A stretch of 6,170 bases of DNA from Thermoflexus hugenholtzii JAD2 (GCA_945861815.1 CAMAVV010000103.1:1-6170), one strand, 5' to 3'; counted from the stretch's first letter, positions 1 through 5,985 are shown. A program made the numbers and translations. The notes: generated from the sequence alone by a model not told the origin.

Positions 1-298
1 TGGTGGTCGGCTCATTGTGGTACATCGTGAACGAGAGGTTGTTCTGGGCGTCCTTCACGATAGTGCCTTTCAGCACGCGCCCGCCGACGCGCACCCGATC
101 GCCGTAGCCCTCCGCGCCTCTGGCCGTCAGCTCATCGACGGTGATGTAGTAGGTGAGCGCGCCGCGAAGGCTCGTGCCGATAAGGATGCCGATGGCGATA
201 AGGACGATGAGCACTACGGCGATGAGCTTCTTGTTGGCGCGCGTGAACCAGCCGCCCTTTGCCTCTGGCGGTGGCGATGCGCTCGCAGAGGTTGTCAT
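1..298 (-). CDS. ccmE: Cytochrome c maturation protein CcmE (periplasmic heme chaperone), N-terminal part, truncated by the window edge
   Basis: CcmE takes heme from the CcmABCD complex, holds it covalently on the outer face of the membrane and passes it to CcmF/CcmH for attachment to apocytochrome c. About 99 codons are present. A short Pro/Ala/Ser-rich cytoplasmic tail is followed by a basic stretch (NKK, 22-24), one hydrophobic anchor helix at about 25-42, and then the start of the OB-fold beta domain. That domain carries the family-typical TYYITVDEL (49-57) and RVRVGGRVLKGTIVKD (68-83). The heme-binding histidine and HxxxY motif lie further downstream, outside the window, and cannot be checked. 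The ATG overlaps the TGA of the preceding CopD-like gene (ATGA, 295-298), implying translational coupling, and no strong ribosome site is needed or seen. The coding sequence runs off the left edge, where further ccm genes would be expected. The family call is firm; completeness is unknown. Confidence 0.88.
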   Translation of the reverse strand, partial: MTTSASASPPPEAKGGWFTRANKKLIAVVLIVLIAIGILIGTSLRGALTYYITVDELTARGAEGYGDRVRVGGRVLKGTIVKDAQNNLSFTMYHNEPTT

Positions 299-822
299 AG
301 GCCGCTCACGTCGCTCTCATAGATATGGATGAGGAGGGTCGAGAGGAAGAAGGCGATAAGGCCAAGGACGAGAATCATTCGTGAAGGTGAAAGCATGCGC
401 CGCCAGCCTTGCTTTGTAGGGGAAGGCTCCGCAAGGGTAGGCTCGGACTTTGGCGCGGCGCTGCGGCGTCCCATGCGCCCCAGGCGCGTGCCGAGGTCGC
501 GGGCGAGGAGGAACATGGAGAGGGCCGCGAGTAGCTTCAGCGCAAGGACGGTGTAGTACATGGCGGTGATGGGCGCGGACTGCAAGCGGTCAAATGTCAT
601 GATGACGCCGCTGAGGATGAGGGTGATGATGGTGATGTCCACCAGGTCGCGAAAGCGCCGGTTGAGCACGCCCTCGAAGGGGCCTCTGGCTGGGCCGAGC
701 TGGGCTTCGGCGAAGGACGGGCGAAGGACGAAAAGGTAAAAGATGCTTCCCCCTACCCACACCACCGCGGCGACGGCGTGGATCCAGCGAACTATCGCCC
801 GAAAGTAGTCGATTGCTTCCAC
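295..822 (-). CDS. CopD-like four-helix integral membrane protein
   Basis: This small membrane protein has 175 residues from the preferred GTG start. Helices lie at about 11-33, 62-80, 89-107 and 149-167. A polar cytoplasmic or periplasmic loop (about 110-147, rich in R, P, S) separates the last two. TM1 carries W13-x-H15 and the VWVGGSIFY segment, typical of the CopD/copper-resistance-D-domain group, whose helical histidines are candidates for copper or heme binding. TM3 has the familiar LKLLAAL pattern. The coding sequence ends in ATGA overlap with ccmE, so the product is probably made together with the cytochrome c maturation machinery. Copper or heme handling is inferred from family and context only. 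A longer reading frame reaches a TTG at 873, but GTG 822 has a GAGG element 5 bases upstream, and the likely promoter would start transcription near 869, leaving the TTG outside the transcript. A DUF-type or cytochrome-related membrane family is the main alternative. Confidence 0.72.
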   Translation of the reverse strand: MEAIDYFRAIVRWIHAVAAVVWVGGSIFYLFVLRPSFAEAQLGPARGPFEGVLNRRFRDLVDITIITLILSGVIMTFDRLQSAPITAMYYTVLALKLLAALSMFLLARDLGTRLGRMGRRSAAPKSEPTLAEPSPTKQGWRRMLSPSRMILVLGLIAFFLSTLLIHIYESDVSGL

Positions 823-827
823 GGCAG

Positions 828-831
828 CCTC
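828..831 (-). promoter_or_regulatory. Ribosome binding site deciding the GTG start of the CopD-like gene
   Basis: Read on the minus strand, GAGG sits 5 bases before the GTG at 822-820. It supports this start over the in-frame TTG at 873, which has no comparable element. Confidence 0.5.
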
Positions 832-875
832 GAAGGCGCGCGAACATGGGGAATACCTGGTTTGGGCGCGCAACT

Positions 876-905
876 ATGTTACTCTTTTCACATTCGAAAC
901 GTCAA
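876..905 (-). promoter_or_regulatory. Candidate sigma-70-type promoter for the CopD-like gene and ccmE
   Basis: On the minus strand a TTGACG box (900-905, five of six matches to the -35 consensus) is followed by an 18-base spacer and TAACAT (876-881, four of six matches to the -10 consensus). The predicted start of transcription is near 869, giving a leader of roughly 45 bases before GTG 822. The position in a divergent intergenic gap makes it credible; the boxes were identified by eye only. Confidence 0.42.
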
Positions 906-993
906 GGTAAATTCCTGGGTTGGGAGACGGGTCTCACAGAAGGGTACGTGGTAGGCTATCGTCTGGTTCCCAAGCCCTGCCAAAGGCAACACC

Positions 994-1899
994 ATGAGCG
1001 CTGCAAACATACGACGGTTCACGCAGGCCGACCTGGCCTCCTACGCCCGCATCGTTCGCCTCAGCCGCGGCCCTGGCGCGCGGTACACGGCCGCCGATGC
1101 GAAGGACTACCTTGGCCAGCCGAACCTTCGCCCCCTTCGCGACTGCTTCATCATTTCGGAGAAGGGCAAAGCTGTTGGCTATGGGCTGGTGGTGCCTGAG
1201 CTAAGCATCGGGCGCGCCGTCATCGAATGGGGAGTCGCGCCGTCGAGGGAGCGCGTTGAGCTAGGTGAGGCGCTCCTTGCGCGGAGCCTCTCCCACGCCA
1301 AGAGCCTAGGCGCGAAGGCGGCGCACCTTTCGGCGCAAGGCCATGACCGCGAGGCCGCCTATCTCTACAAGAAGCTGGGCTTTACCCATGTGAAGAGCCA
1401 GTGGCAGATGCGACTCGATGTGAAGCGGTGGAAGGCCCCGGTAAAGGCCAAGCAGACTGAGATGGAAGTGCGACAGCTCCAGCCGGGGGAAGAGCCGCTG
1501 GTCACCACGATTCAGAACCGGGCCTTTGGCGGCAGTTGGGGCTTTGCGCCGAACGTGCCAACGGAGCTGCACTACCGCCTGCGGATGCGAGGGAGCAAGG
1601 TGCAGGATGCCCTCATCCTAGAGTCGAAGGGCGCGCCTGCCGCCTATTGCTGGACCCGGGTGAACAAGGGCAAGGATGGCGCAGTGGGCATCATCTGGAT
1701 GATCGGCGTGGACCCGGCCTATCGAGGGCAGGGGCTTGGGCGCGCGATGCTCGACGCCAGCATCGCCGACCTGAAGCGTCGCGGGGCGACTGCCGTTGAG
1801 CTGACGGTTTACGCCGATAACACGCCAGCCGTGGAGCTTTACAAGGCAGTGGGCTTCACGCGGATATACGACATCGATTGGTGGGAGAAGGGACTCTAG
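994..1899 (+). CDS. Tandem GNAT-domain N-acetyltransferase, mycothiol synthase (MshD)-like architecture
   Basis: The protein has 301 residues and two consecutive GNAT folds, residues about 3-145 and 156-299. The C-terminal domain looks catalytic. It has a beta4 strand leading into GVDPAYRGQGLGRAM (238-252) with the acetyl-CoA pyrophosphate loop R244-G-Q-G-L-G249, and the motif B region YADNTPAVELYKAVGF (273-288). The N-terminal domain keeps the end motif AAYLYKKLGF (121-130), but the loop in VAPSRERVELGEALL (81-95) has lost the glycines, so it is probably non-catalytic. Length, tandem layout, the CWTRV segment (219-223) before the IGVDP strand and the DNTPAV motif recall mycothiol synthase, which acetylates Cys-GlcN-Ins. 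GNAT sequences diverge quickly, so the substrate stays open. It is the only plus-strand gene here, with its own upstream region, and its stop overlaps that of the convergent glycosyltransferase gene. The ATG start has a weak AAAGG element upstream. Confidence 0.85.
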   Translation: MSAANIRRFTQADLASYARIVRLSRGPGARYTAADAKDYLGQPNLRPLRDCFIISEKGKAVGYGLVVPELSIGRAVIEWGVAPSRERVELGEALLARSLSHAKSLGAKAAHLSAQGHDREAAYLYKKLGFTHVKSQWQMRLDVKRWKAPVKAKQTEMEVRQLQPGEEPLVTTIQNRAFGGSWGFAPNVPTELHYRLRMRGSKVQDALILESKGAPAAYCWTRVNKGKDGAVGIIWMIGVDPAYRGQGLGRAMLDASIADLKRRGATAVELTVYADNTPAVELYKAVGFTRIYDIDWWEKGL

Positions 1900-3101
1900 G
1901 CCTTCGCCCCTTCGCCAACAAGCGCCTCATACACCGTCAGCACGCGCCGCGCTGCCACTTCCCACGACTGCCCCTTTGTCGACTCGTGTGCCGCTGCGCC
2001 GAGGGTGTGGCGCAGGTGGTCGTTGGTCAGCAGCACTTCCAGCTTTTCGGCGTAAGGCTCCGGACAATGCCACGGCACCAGGTAGCCCGTCTTGCCATCG
2101 GCGACGGTGTGCTGGAGGCCGCCAACCTTCGCGGCTATGACAGGCGTGCCGCAGGCCAGCGACTCGAGGGCAACCAGGCCGAAGGTCTCGTAGAAGGACG
2201 GGACGACACAGACGTCGGCGGCGTTGTAGTAGAGGGGAAGCTCTTTCTGCGGCACAGCGTCGAGGAAGAGGAGACGGTGGTCAACGCCAAGGCCGCGAGC
2301 CATGCGCTGGAGCCGCGTTCGCTCAGCGTCGTCTGCGCTGCCGCCGATGACGATGAGCTGTGTGTTCAGGCTATGTTCCAGGCTGGCGACGGCGCGAAGA
2401 AGCACGTCTGCTCCCTTGATGGGCTCCATGCGCCCGACGAAGAGGACGATCTTGTGGCCGTTTAGCCCAAGTGCGTCGCGGGCCTCACGCTGGGCGATGG
2501 GCTTGAAGAGGGCTTGATCGATGCCGCAGGGGACGAGGGAGAGCTTGTCGTTGTGCGCGCCGTAGAGGTTCACCAACTGCTCGATCTCATGGGGACTGCC
2601 TGCCACGATGGAGTCGGCTTGGGCGACGGCCATTTCCTCAACCGGGACGCGGTCTTTCGCGTCGGGTTCGCCTGCCCGCACGATGCTTTGCACCTTGCCT
2701 AGCGTGTGAAAGCTCACGGCGACGGGGATGTTCCAGCGCTCCTTGAGCGCAAAGGCCACTGGGGCAGAGAGCCAGTAGTGGGCGTGGATGAGGTCGTAGC
2801 GAAGGTTTTCCGACTGGGCGAAGGCGAAGAGCTCGCGAGTGAAATCGGGCAGGTGGTTGATCAGGCCGCGCTTGGGGGCATCGAGGTCGCCGGCGTTGAG
2901 GTGGATGACGCGCGCCCGCTCGCCGATGGGGATGATTTTATGGTCGCGCGGGTCGTGGGTGCGGGTGTAGATATCGACGCCGATGCCAAGCCGGCCAAGC
3001 TCTCGCGCCGTCTCCCGGAGGAGGACGTTCATGCCGCCGGTATCTTTTGCGCCAAGGCGCGCCGTTGGGCAGCCGTGGACGCTAACGAGGGCAACTCGCA
3101 T
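1896..3101 (-). CDS. GT4-family retaining glycosyltransferase, MshA / sucrose-phosphate-synthase-like
   Basis: This GT-B glycosyltransferase has 401 residues, a complete length for the family, and transfers sugar from a nucleotide-sugar donor in the cytoplasm. The N-terminal acceptor domain (about 1-195) starts with RVALVSVHGCP, then the glycine loop DTGGMNV (20-26) with N25, HAHYWLS (107-112) and FHTLGKV (131-137). These match segments that contact inositol phosphate in MshA or the acceptor in sucrose-phosphate synthases. The C-terminal donor domain has VGRMEPIKG (222-230), where R224 and K229 are the expected diphosphate contacts, and FYETFGLVALE (303-313), giving the E-x7-E pair E305/E313. 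No signal peptide or membrane helix is seen. The ATG start fits the family start, although the ribosome site is weak (GAAAG). It is the last gene of the minus-strand run, 89 bases after the FemAB-like gene, and ends on the shared CTAG with the GNAT gene. The GT4 call is firm; MshA, SPS or an exopolysaccharide transferase cannot be told apart by eye. Confidence 0.9.
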   Translation of the reverse strand: MRVALVSVHGCPTARLGAKDTGGMNVLLRETARELGRLGIGVDIYTRTHDPRDHKIIPIGERARVIHLNAGDLDAPKRGLINHLPDFTRELFAFAQSENLRYDLIHAHYWLSAPVAFALKERWNIPVAVSFHTLGKVQSIVRAGEPDAKDRVPVEEMAVAQADSIVAGSPHEIEQLVNLYGAHNDKLSLVPCGIDQALFKPIAQREARDALGLNGHKIVLFVGRMEPIKGADVLLRAVASLEHSLNTQLIVIGGSADDAERTRLQRMARGLGVDHRLLFLDAVPQKELPLYYNAADVCVVPSFYETFGLVALESLACGTPVIAAKVGGLQHTVADGKTGYLVPWHCPEPYAEKLEVLLTNDHLRHTLGAAAHESTKGQSWEVAARRVLTVYEALVGEGAKA

Positions 3102-3158
3102 GCAGTACTTTCAAGCAGCTAGGGTTGAGGGAGGGAGAGCCGAAGCGCCGACATCTGA

Positions 3159-3187
3159 AGGATACTCGATATGGCAGCGGTTGCCAA
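3159..3187 (-). promoter_or_regulatory. Candidate internal promoter for the GT4 glycosyltransferase
   Basis: On the minus strand TTGGCA (3182-3187, five of six -35 matches) is followed by a 17-base spacer and TATCCT (3159-3164, four of six -10 matches). Transcription would start near 3152, about 50 bases before the ATG at 3101. The 89-base gap after a tightly packed gene pair leaves room for it. It was found by eye and could be chance. Confidence 0.33.
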
Positions 3188-3190
3188 ACG

Positions 3191-4174
3191 CTACGAACCC
3201 TTCTTCAGGATGAGCTTGTGGAGACGCACGTCCTTCGCGCCAAGGCTGTACTTGTACGGTTCGGAACCGCGAAGGAAGCTGAAGAGGCGGCACCCCTTGG
3301 CGATGGCGTCTTGCAGACACAGCGCTTTCACCAGCAGGCCGACGCTGAGTGATGCGTAGCGCGTATCGAAGCCGCTGTTGTAGAGATAGAAGCCATTGTC
3401 ATAATCAAAGAGGAGTGAGGCGGCGGTCACGTGGCCGTCCAGGGTGAGGAAGTAGAGGCGGAGCCAGCCTTCCTTGTGCATCGCCTCGGCCAGGGTGCGG
3501 AAGAACTGCTCGCGCTCAGGCGTGAGGAACTGTGCCTTGTCTTCCCGGCTTGACCGCATCAGCGCCGCAAAGGTGGTCATGACCTCAGGCAAAGGTTGGC
3601 GCTCCACGGCGTCGAAGCACTCGACGCGCCCAGCGCCGGTGAGCTTGCGCAGCTTGCGCTTCAGCTCGTGGCGGTCCTTGCCATCAAGTGATTCCAGGTA
3701 GCCGTCCCACGATGATGGGAGCGCCACCTCAGGCGAGACGCCGTCCACCAACTGCTCTACCGTCCACCCTTTGCCTAAGGCTGCGCCCGTCAGCCTTCGC
3801 AGCGTCGGCGAGCTTTCGACGATGCCTTCCAGTTCTACCCGCGTCCAGCCTTGCTTTTCAAAGGCGTCAACGACTGCCGGGTAAAAGCTCTCCTCGGCCT
3901 CTGGCCTGTAGAGCACATCGTGATAGTCGCAGACATCCGTGAGCGCGAGGAGGCGTACGGCGTCGGGGCAGCGCATCATGGGCGCGAGGCCAACGAGGCG
4001 GCCGCCATCGCGAAAGGCGAGGAGGGAGAGTTGCTCGCTTGTGCGCTGGCTTTGCCACCAGGGGTGGAGCCATGCGGGCGTGGTGAAGACGGAGCGCGTG
4101 GGCGAGAGGCCGGCGAGGTCATGCCACTCACGCCACAGGCTCTCGAAGGTCTCTGTGTGAACGGACAGGGCCAC
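3191..4174 (-). CDS. CelD/BcsL-family GNAT (FemAB-like) acyltransferase
   Basis: The protein has 327 residues with the layout of the Acetyltransf_6 / CelD group, a double GNAT fold related to FemAB peptidyltransferases. The N-terminal signature is VFTTPAWLHPWW (29-40) followed by GGRLVGLAPMM (57-67). In the middle is the basic helix DRHELKRKLRKL (167-178), the usual start of the acyltransferase core. The C-terminal half shows GHVTAASLLFDY (247-258), GFYLYNSGFD-x-RYASLSVG (261-279) and FSFLRGSEPYKYSLGA (298-313), all family hallmarks. Members act in the cytoplasm and are often found with polysaccharide or envelope genes; the actual acyl donor and acceptor are unknown. The GTG start lies one base after the folE stop and has AGGA (4180-4183) 5 bases upstream, so folE and this gene are very likely one transcript with coupled translation. 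Its position before a GT4 gene fits glycan or small glycoside modification (inference). Confidence 0.83.
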   Translation of the reverse strand: MALSVHTETFESLWREWHDLAGLSPTRSVFTTPAWLHPWWQSQRTSEQLSLLAFRDGGRLVGLAPMMRCPDAVRLLALTDVCDYHDVLYRPEAEESFYPAVVDAFEKQGWTRVELEGIVESSPTLRRLTGAALGKGWTVEQLVDGVSPEVALPSSWDGYLESLDGKDRHELKRKLRKLTGAGRVECFDAVERQPLPEVMTTFAALMRSSREDKAQFLTPEREQFFRTLAEAMHKEGWLRLYFLTLDGHVTAASLLFDYDNGFYLYNSGFDTRYASLSVGLLVKALCLQDAIAKGCRLFSFLRGSEPYKYSLGAKDVRLHKLILKKGS

Positions 4175-4175
4175 G

Positions 4176-4730
4176 TCAGTCCTGGATGAGGGAAAGGAAC
4201 TCGGCGCGGGTGACCTGGCTCTGCTTGAACTTGCCGCGGACGGCGGAGGTGACCATGTTGGAGCCGGGCTTCTTGATGCCGCGCATGGTCATGCAGAGGT
4301 GCTCAGCCTTGATGACCACGCCGACGCCCGAAGGGTGGATCGCCTTGTCTATCGTGTCGGCGATCTGCGAAGTAAGGCGCTCCTGGAGCTGAGGGCGTCG
4401 GGCGAGGATCTCCACAACGCGCGCTAGCTTGCTGAGGCCGACGACACGCCCGTTAGGCAGATAGCCGATCGCGGCGGTGCCGAAGAAGGGGAGGAAGTGG
4501 TGTTCGCACATGGAGTAGAAGGGGATGTCCTTCAGCACCACCATCTCCTGGTGGCCTTCGTCAAAGCCGACCTCCAGCTCTTTGGTGGGGTCGAGCTTCA
4601 AGCCTGCGAAGAGTTCTTCATACATCTCGGCGATGCGCCGGGGCGTATCGGCAAGGCCTTCGCGCTTGGGGTTCTCGCCGATGGCCTTGATGATTGCGAT
4701 AACGGCAGTCTTTATGCGGGGAGAGTCCAC
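4176..4730 (-). CDS. folE: GTP cyclohydrolase I
   Basis: The enzyme converts GTP to 7,8-dihydroneopterin triphosphate and formate, the entry step to tetrahydrofolate and other pterins. It is a cytoplasmic homodecamer. The 184 residues are a normal length for the type IA enzyme core. Zinc ligands are visible as C75 and H78 in CEHHFLPF and C146 in EHLCMTMRG. H77 and H144 correspond to the catalytic and substrate histidines of the E. coli enzyme. The N-terminal helix region ends in the expected REGLADTPRRIAEMY (23-37). The C-terminal part has the typical TSAVRGKF (161-168). It starts at GTG 4730, fixed by a perfect AGGAGG 6 bases upstream. It follows thrC after a 131-base gap and is directly followed by the FemAB-like gene, an unusual neighbour for a pterin gene. 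No folate-pathway partner (folP, folB, folK) or queuosine gene is in the window, so the downstream pterin product is not shown by context. Confidence 0.96.
   Translation of the reverse strand: MDSPRIKTAVIAIIKAIGENPKREGLADTPRRIAEMYEELFAGLKLDPTKELEVGFDEGHQEMVVLKDIPFYSMCEHHFLPFFGTAAIGYLPNGRVVGLSKLARVVEILARRPQLQERLTSQIADTIDKAIHPSGVGVVIKAEHLCMTMRGIKKPGSNMVTSAVRGKFKQSQVTRAEFLSLIQD
4180..4183 (-). promoter_or_regulatory. Ribosome binding site of the FemAB-like gene inside the folE 3' end
   Basis: Minus-strand AGGA lies within the last codons of folE, 5 bases before the GTG at 4174. It supports that non-ATG start and coupled translation across the 1-base gap. Confidence 0.5.
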
Positions 4731-4736
4731 GATTCG

Positions 4737-4742
4737 CCTCCT
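4737..4742 (-). promoter_or_regulatory. Consensus Shine-Dalgarno site of folE
   Basis: AGGAGG on the minus strand, 6 bases before the GTG start at 4730, is the strongest ribosome site in the window. It suggests folE is translated efficiently and independently of thrC. Confidence 0.75.
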
Positions 4743-4804
4743 GGGCGTTGGTAAGCCAAACAGTTGGAGCAGACGGAGCGAACGAGGGGGCAGAACGACG
4801 TTTC

Positions 4805-4834
4805 AATCTACCAGATAGGAACCAGGAACCACAA
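4805..4834 (-). promoter_or_regulatory. Weak candidate promoter for folE in the thrC-folE gap
   Basis: On the minus strand TTGTGG (4829-4834) is followed by an 18-base spacer and TAGATT (4805-4810, four of six -10 matches). The -35 box is poor. It would give a leader of about 70 bases before the folE GTG. The gap (4731-4861) has no open gene and no clear hairpin-plus-U-tract terminator for thrC, so readthrough from thrC is also possible. Confidence 0.2.
4817..4831. repeat. Tandem 7-base repeat (AGGAACC x2) in the thrC-folE gap
   Basis: AGGAACC occurs twice head to tail (4817-4823 and 4824-4830), followed by the A that would begin a third copy. It falls inside the spacer of the weak folE promoter candidate, where a regulator could bind. 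Two copies of a 7-mer may also be chance. Confidence 0.5.
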
Positions 4835-4861
4835 GTTGACAGAAGGGGGAGGGGCGAAAGT

Positions 4862-5938
4862 TTACCGGAAGCCCAAAACCTCTTCCAGCGCAGGCAGGTC
4901 GGGCATGATGGTGACGATGTCGGCCTTCACGCTCTTTGTCGCTGTGTCCGGGTCCTTGAGGCCGCTGCCGGTGAGGACGCAGACGACGGTCTTCTTCGAA
5001 AGGTCGAGGCCCTGGCGGCGAAGCTTCATCAGCCCGGCGAGGGAGGCGGCAGAGGCAGGTTCGGCGAAGAGGCCTTCTTTGCGCGCAAGCTGCTGGTATG
5101 CCTCGATGATCTCCGCGTCGCTCACCATGTCGATTGCGCCGCCTGACTCGTCGCGCGCCGCGAGGGCGTTCTTCCAGCTGGCCGGGTTGCCGATGCGTAT
5201 CGCCGAGGCGATGGTAGTGGGCACTTCCACCGGGTGACCGCGCACGATGGGCGCAGCCCCCTCGGCCTGGAAGCCCATCATCTTGGGCTTTTTGGTCGTC
5301 TTCTTCTTCGAATGGTATTCCTTGAAGCCTTTCCAGTATGCGGTGATGTTGCCGGCGTTGCCCACGGGGATGCAGAGGAGGTCCGGCGCATCGCCGAGCA
5401 CGTCGGCGACTTCGAATGCCGCTGTCTTCTGACCTTCGATGCGGTGGGGGTTGACCGAGTTCACCAGGGTGATGGGTTGCCTTTGGGAGACCTCGCGCAC
5501 GATGCGCAGCGCCTGGTCGAAGTTGCCCTCCACGGTGATGACCTTTGCGCCGTAGGCCATCCCTTGCGCCATCTTTCCCAGGGCGATGTTGCCCTTGGGC
5601 ACCACCACGGCGCACTGGATGCCTGCCCGGGCGGCGTAAGCTGCGGCAGAGGCGCTGGTGTTGCCGGTGGAGGCGCAGATGATGGCCTTGCTCTGCTCCT
5701 CCAGCGCCTTGGCGACTGCCACCACCATGCCCCGGTCTTTGAAGGAGCCTGTGGGGTTGCAGCCTTCCAGCTTGAAGTAGAGCGCGCCGACCTTTAGCTC
5801 CCGCTCCAGGTTCTGGGAGCGGACGAGGGGCGTATCGCCTTCGCCAAGGGAGAGGAGCGGCGTTTTGCCGGTGAGGGGGAGATACTGGCCGTAGGCGCGC
5901 AGGACTCCTTTGTGGGGTCCCTGGCCGGGGGCGGACAT
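4862..5938 (-). CDS. thrC: Threonine synthase
   Basis: This PLP enzyme converts O-phospho-L-homoserine to L-threonine, the last step of threonine synthesis, in the cytoplasm. From ATG 5938 it has 358 residues, the usual length for the short bacterial/archaeal-type enzyme. The sequence shows LGEGDTPLV (31-39), the PLP-lysine motif GSFKDRG with K67, the phosphate-binding STGNTSAS (90-97) with N93, the glycine-rich loop PVGNAGN (191-197), GFQAEGAAPIVRG (222-234) and, near the C-terminus, LTGSGLKD (322-329). A lysine-rich stretch, KKKTTKK (211-217), fills a surface loop. The start is uncertain: an in-frame TTG at 5956 would add six residues (MSDPPA) and neither codon has a clear ribosome site; I prefer ATG. 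Stop is TAA at 4862-4864. No hom or thrB gene is in the window. The leader contains a candidate -10 box and an inverted repeat listed separately. Confidence 0.95.
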   Translation of the reverse strand: MSAPGQGPHKGVLRAYGQYLPLTGKTPLLSLGEGDTPLVRSQNLERELKVGALYFKLEGCNPTGSFKDRGMVVAVAKALEEQSKAIICASTGNTSASAAAYAARAGIQCAVVVPKGNIALGKMAQGMAYGAKVITVEGNFDQALRIVREVSQRQPITLVNSVNPHRIEGQKTAAFEVADVLGDAPDLLCIPVGNAGNITAYWKGFKEYHSKKKTTKKPKMMGFQAEGAAPIVRGHPVEVPTTIASAIRIGNPASWKNALAARDESGGAIDMVSDAEIIEAYQQLARKEGLFAEPASAASLAGLMKLRRQGLDLSKKTVVCVLTGSGLKDPDTATKSVKADIVTIMPDLPALEEVLGFR

Positions 5939-5985
5939 GGCAGGCGGATCGCTCAAGAGGGCGTAACTCGCTTCACATATTCGGT

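Larger units (their letters stand above)
823..993. other. Divergent intergenic region between the CopD-like/ccmE pair and the GNAT gene
   Basis: This 171-base gap is less GC-rich around 871-915 than the flanking genes. It holds the minus-strand promoter described separately. It also contains a short inverted repeat, GAGAC-GG-GTCTC, at 924-935, which could be an operator half-site pair. No convincing plus-strand -35/-10 pair was found for the GNAT gene. A TTCACA (887-892) and TAAATT (908-913) are present, but the spacer is only 15 bases. Just before the GNAT ATG, AAAGG is followed by 7 bases, which makes a weak ribosome site. Confidence 0.5.

Noticed and set aside
823..873. TTG at 873 as start of the CopD-like gene
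   Set aside because: It would add a 17-residue polar extension without a ribosome site and lies upstream of the predicted transcription start; GTG 822 has GAGG at the right distance.
813..1199. 128-codon plus-strand frame across the divergent gap and the GNAT 5' end
   Set aside because: It overlaps the well-supported GNAT gene in another frame, and its translation is low-complexity Arg/Pro/His-rich past 994.
1878..2465. 195-codon plus-strand open frame antisense to the GT4 gene
   Set aside because: It lies wholly opposite a GT4 gene with all family motifs. Its translation has no recognisable domain and is the usual antisense open frame of GC-rich coding DNA.
2706..3122. 138-codon plus-strand open frame antisense to the 5' part of the GT4 gene
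   Set aside because: Same reason: it mirrors the codon structure of the real gene, with valine/aspartate/glycine-rich composition and no motif.
4836..4841. Perfect TTGACA on the plus strand in the thrC-folE gap
   Set aside because: No -10 box follows at 16-18 bases, and there is no plus-strand gene downstream for it to serve.
4803..5615. 270-codon minus-strand frame overlapping thrC in another frame
   Set aside because: Arg/Gly/His/Pro-rich translation typical of a frame-shifted high-GC gene; thrC in the other frame carries every catalytic motif.
5234..5797. 187-codon plus-strand frame antisense to thrC
   Set aside because: His/Gly/Leu/Val-rich antisense shadow of thrC without a domain or ribosome site.
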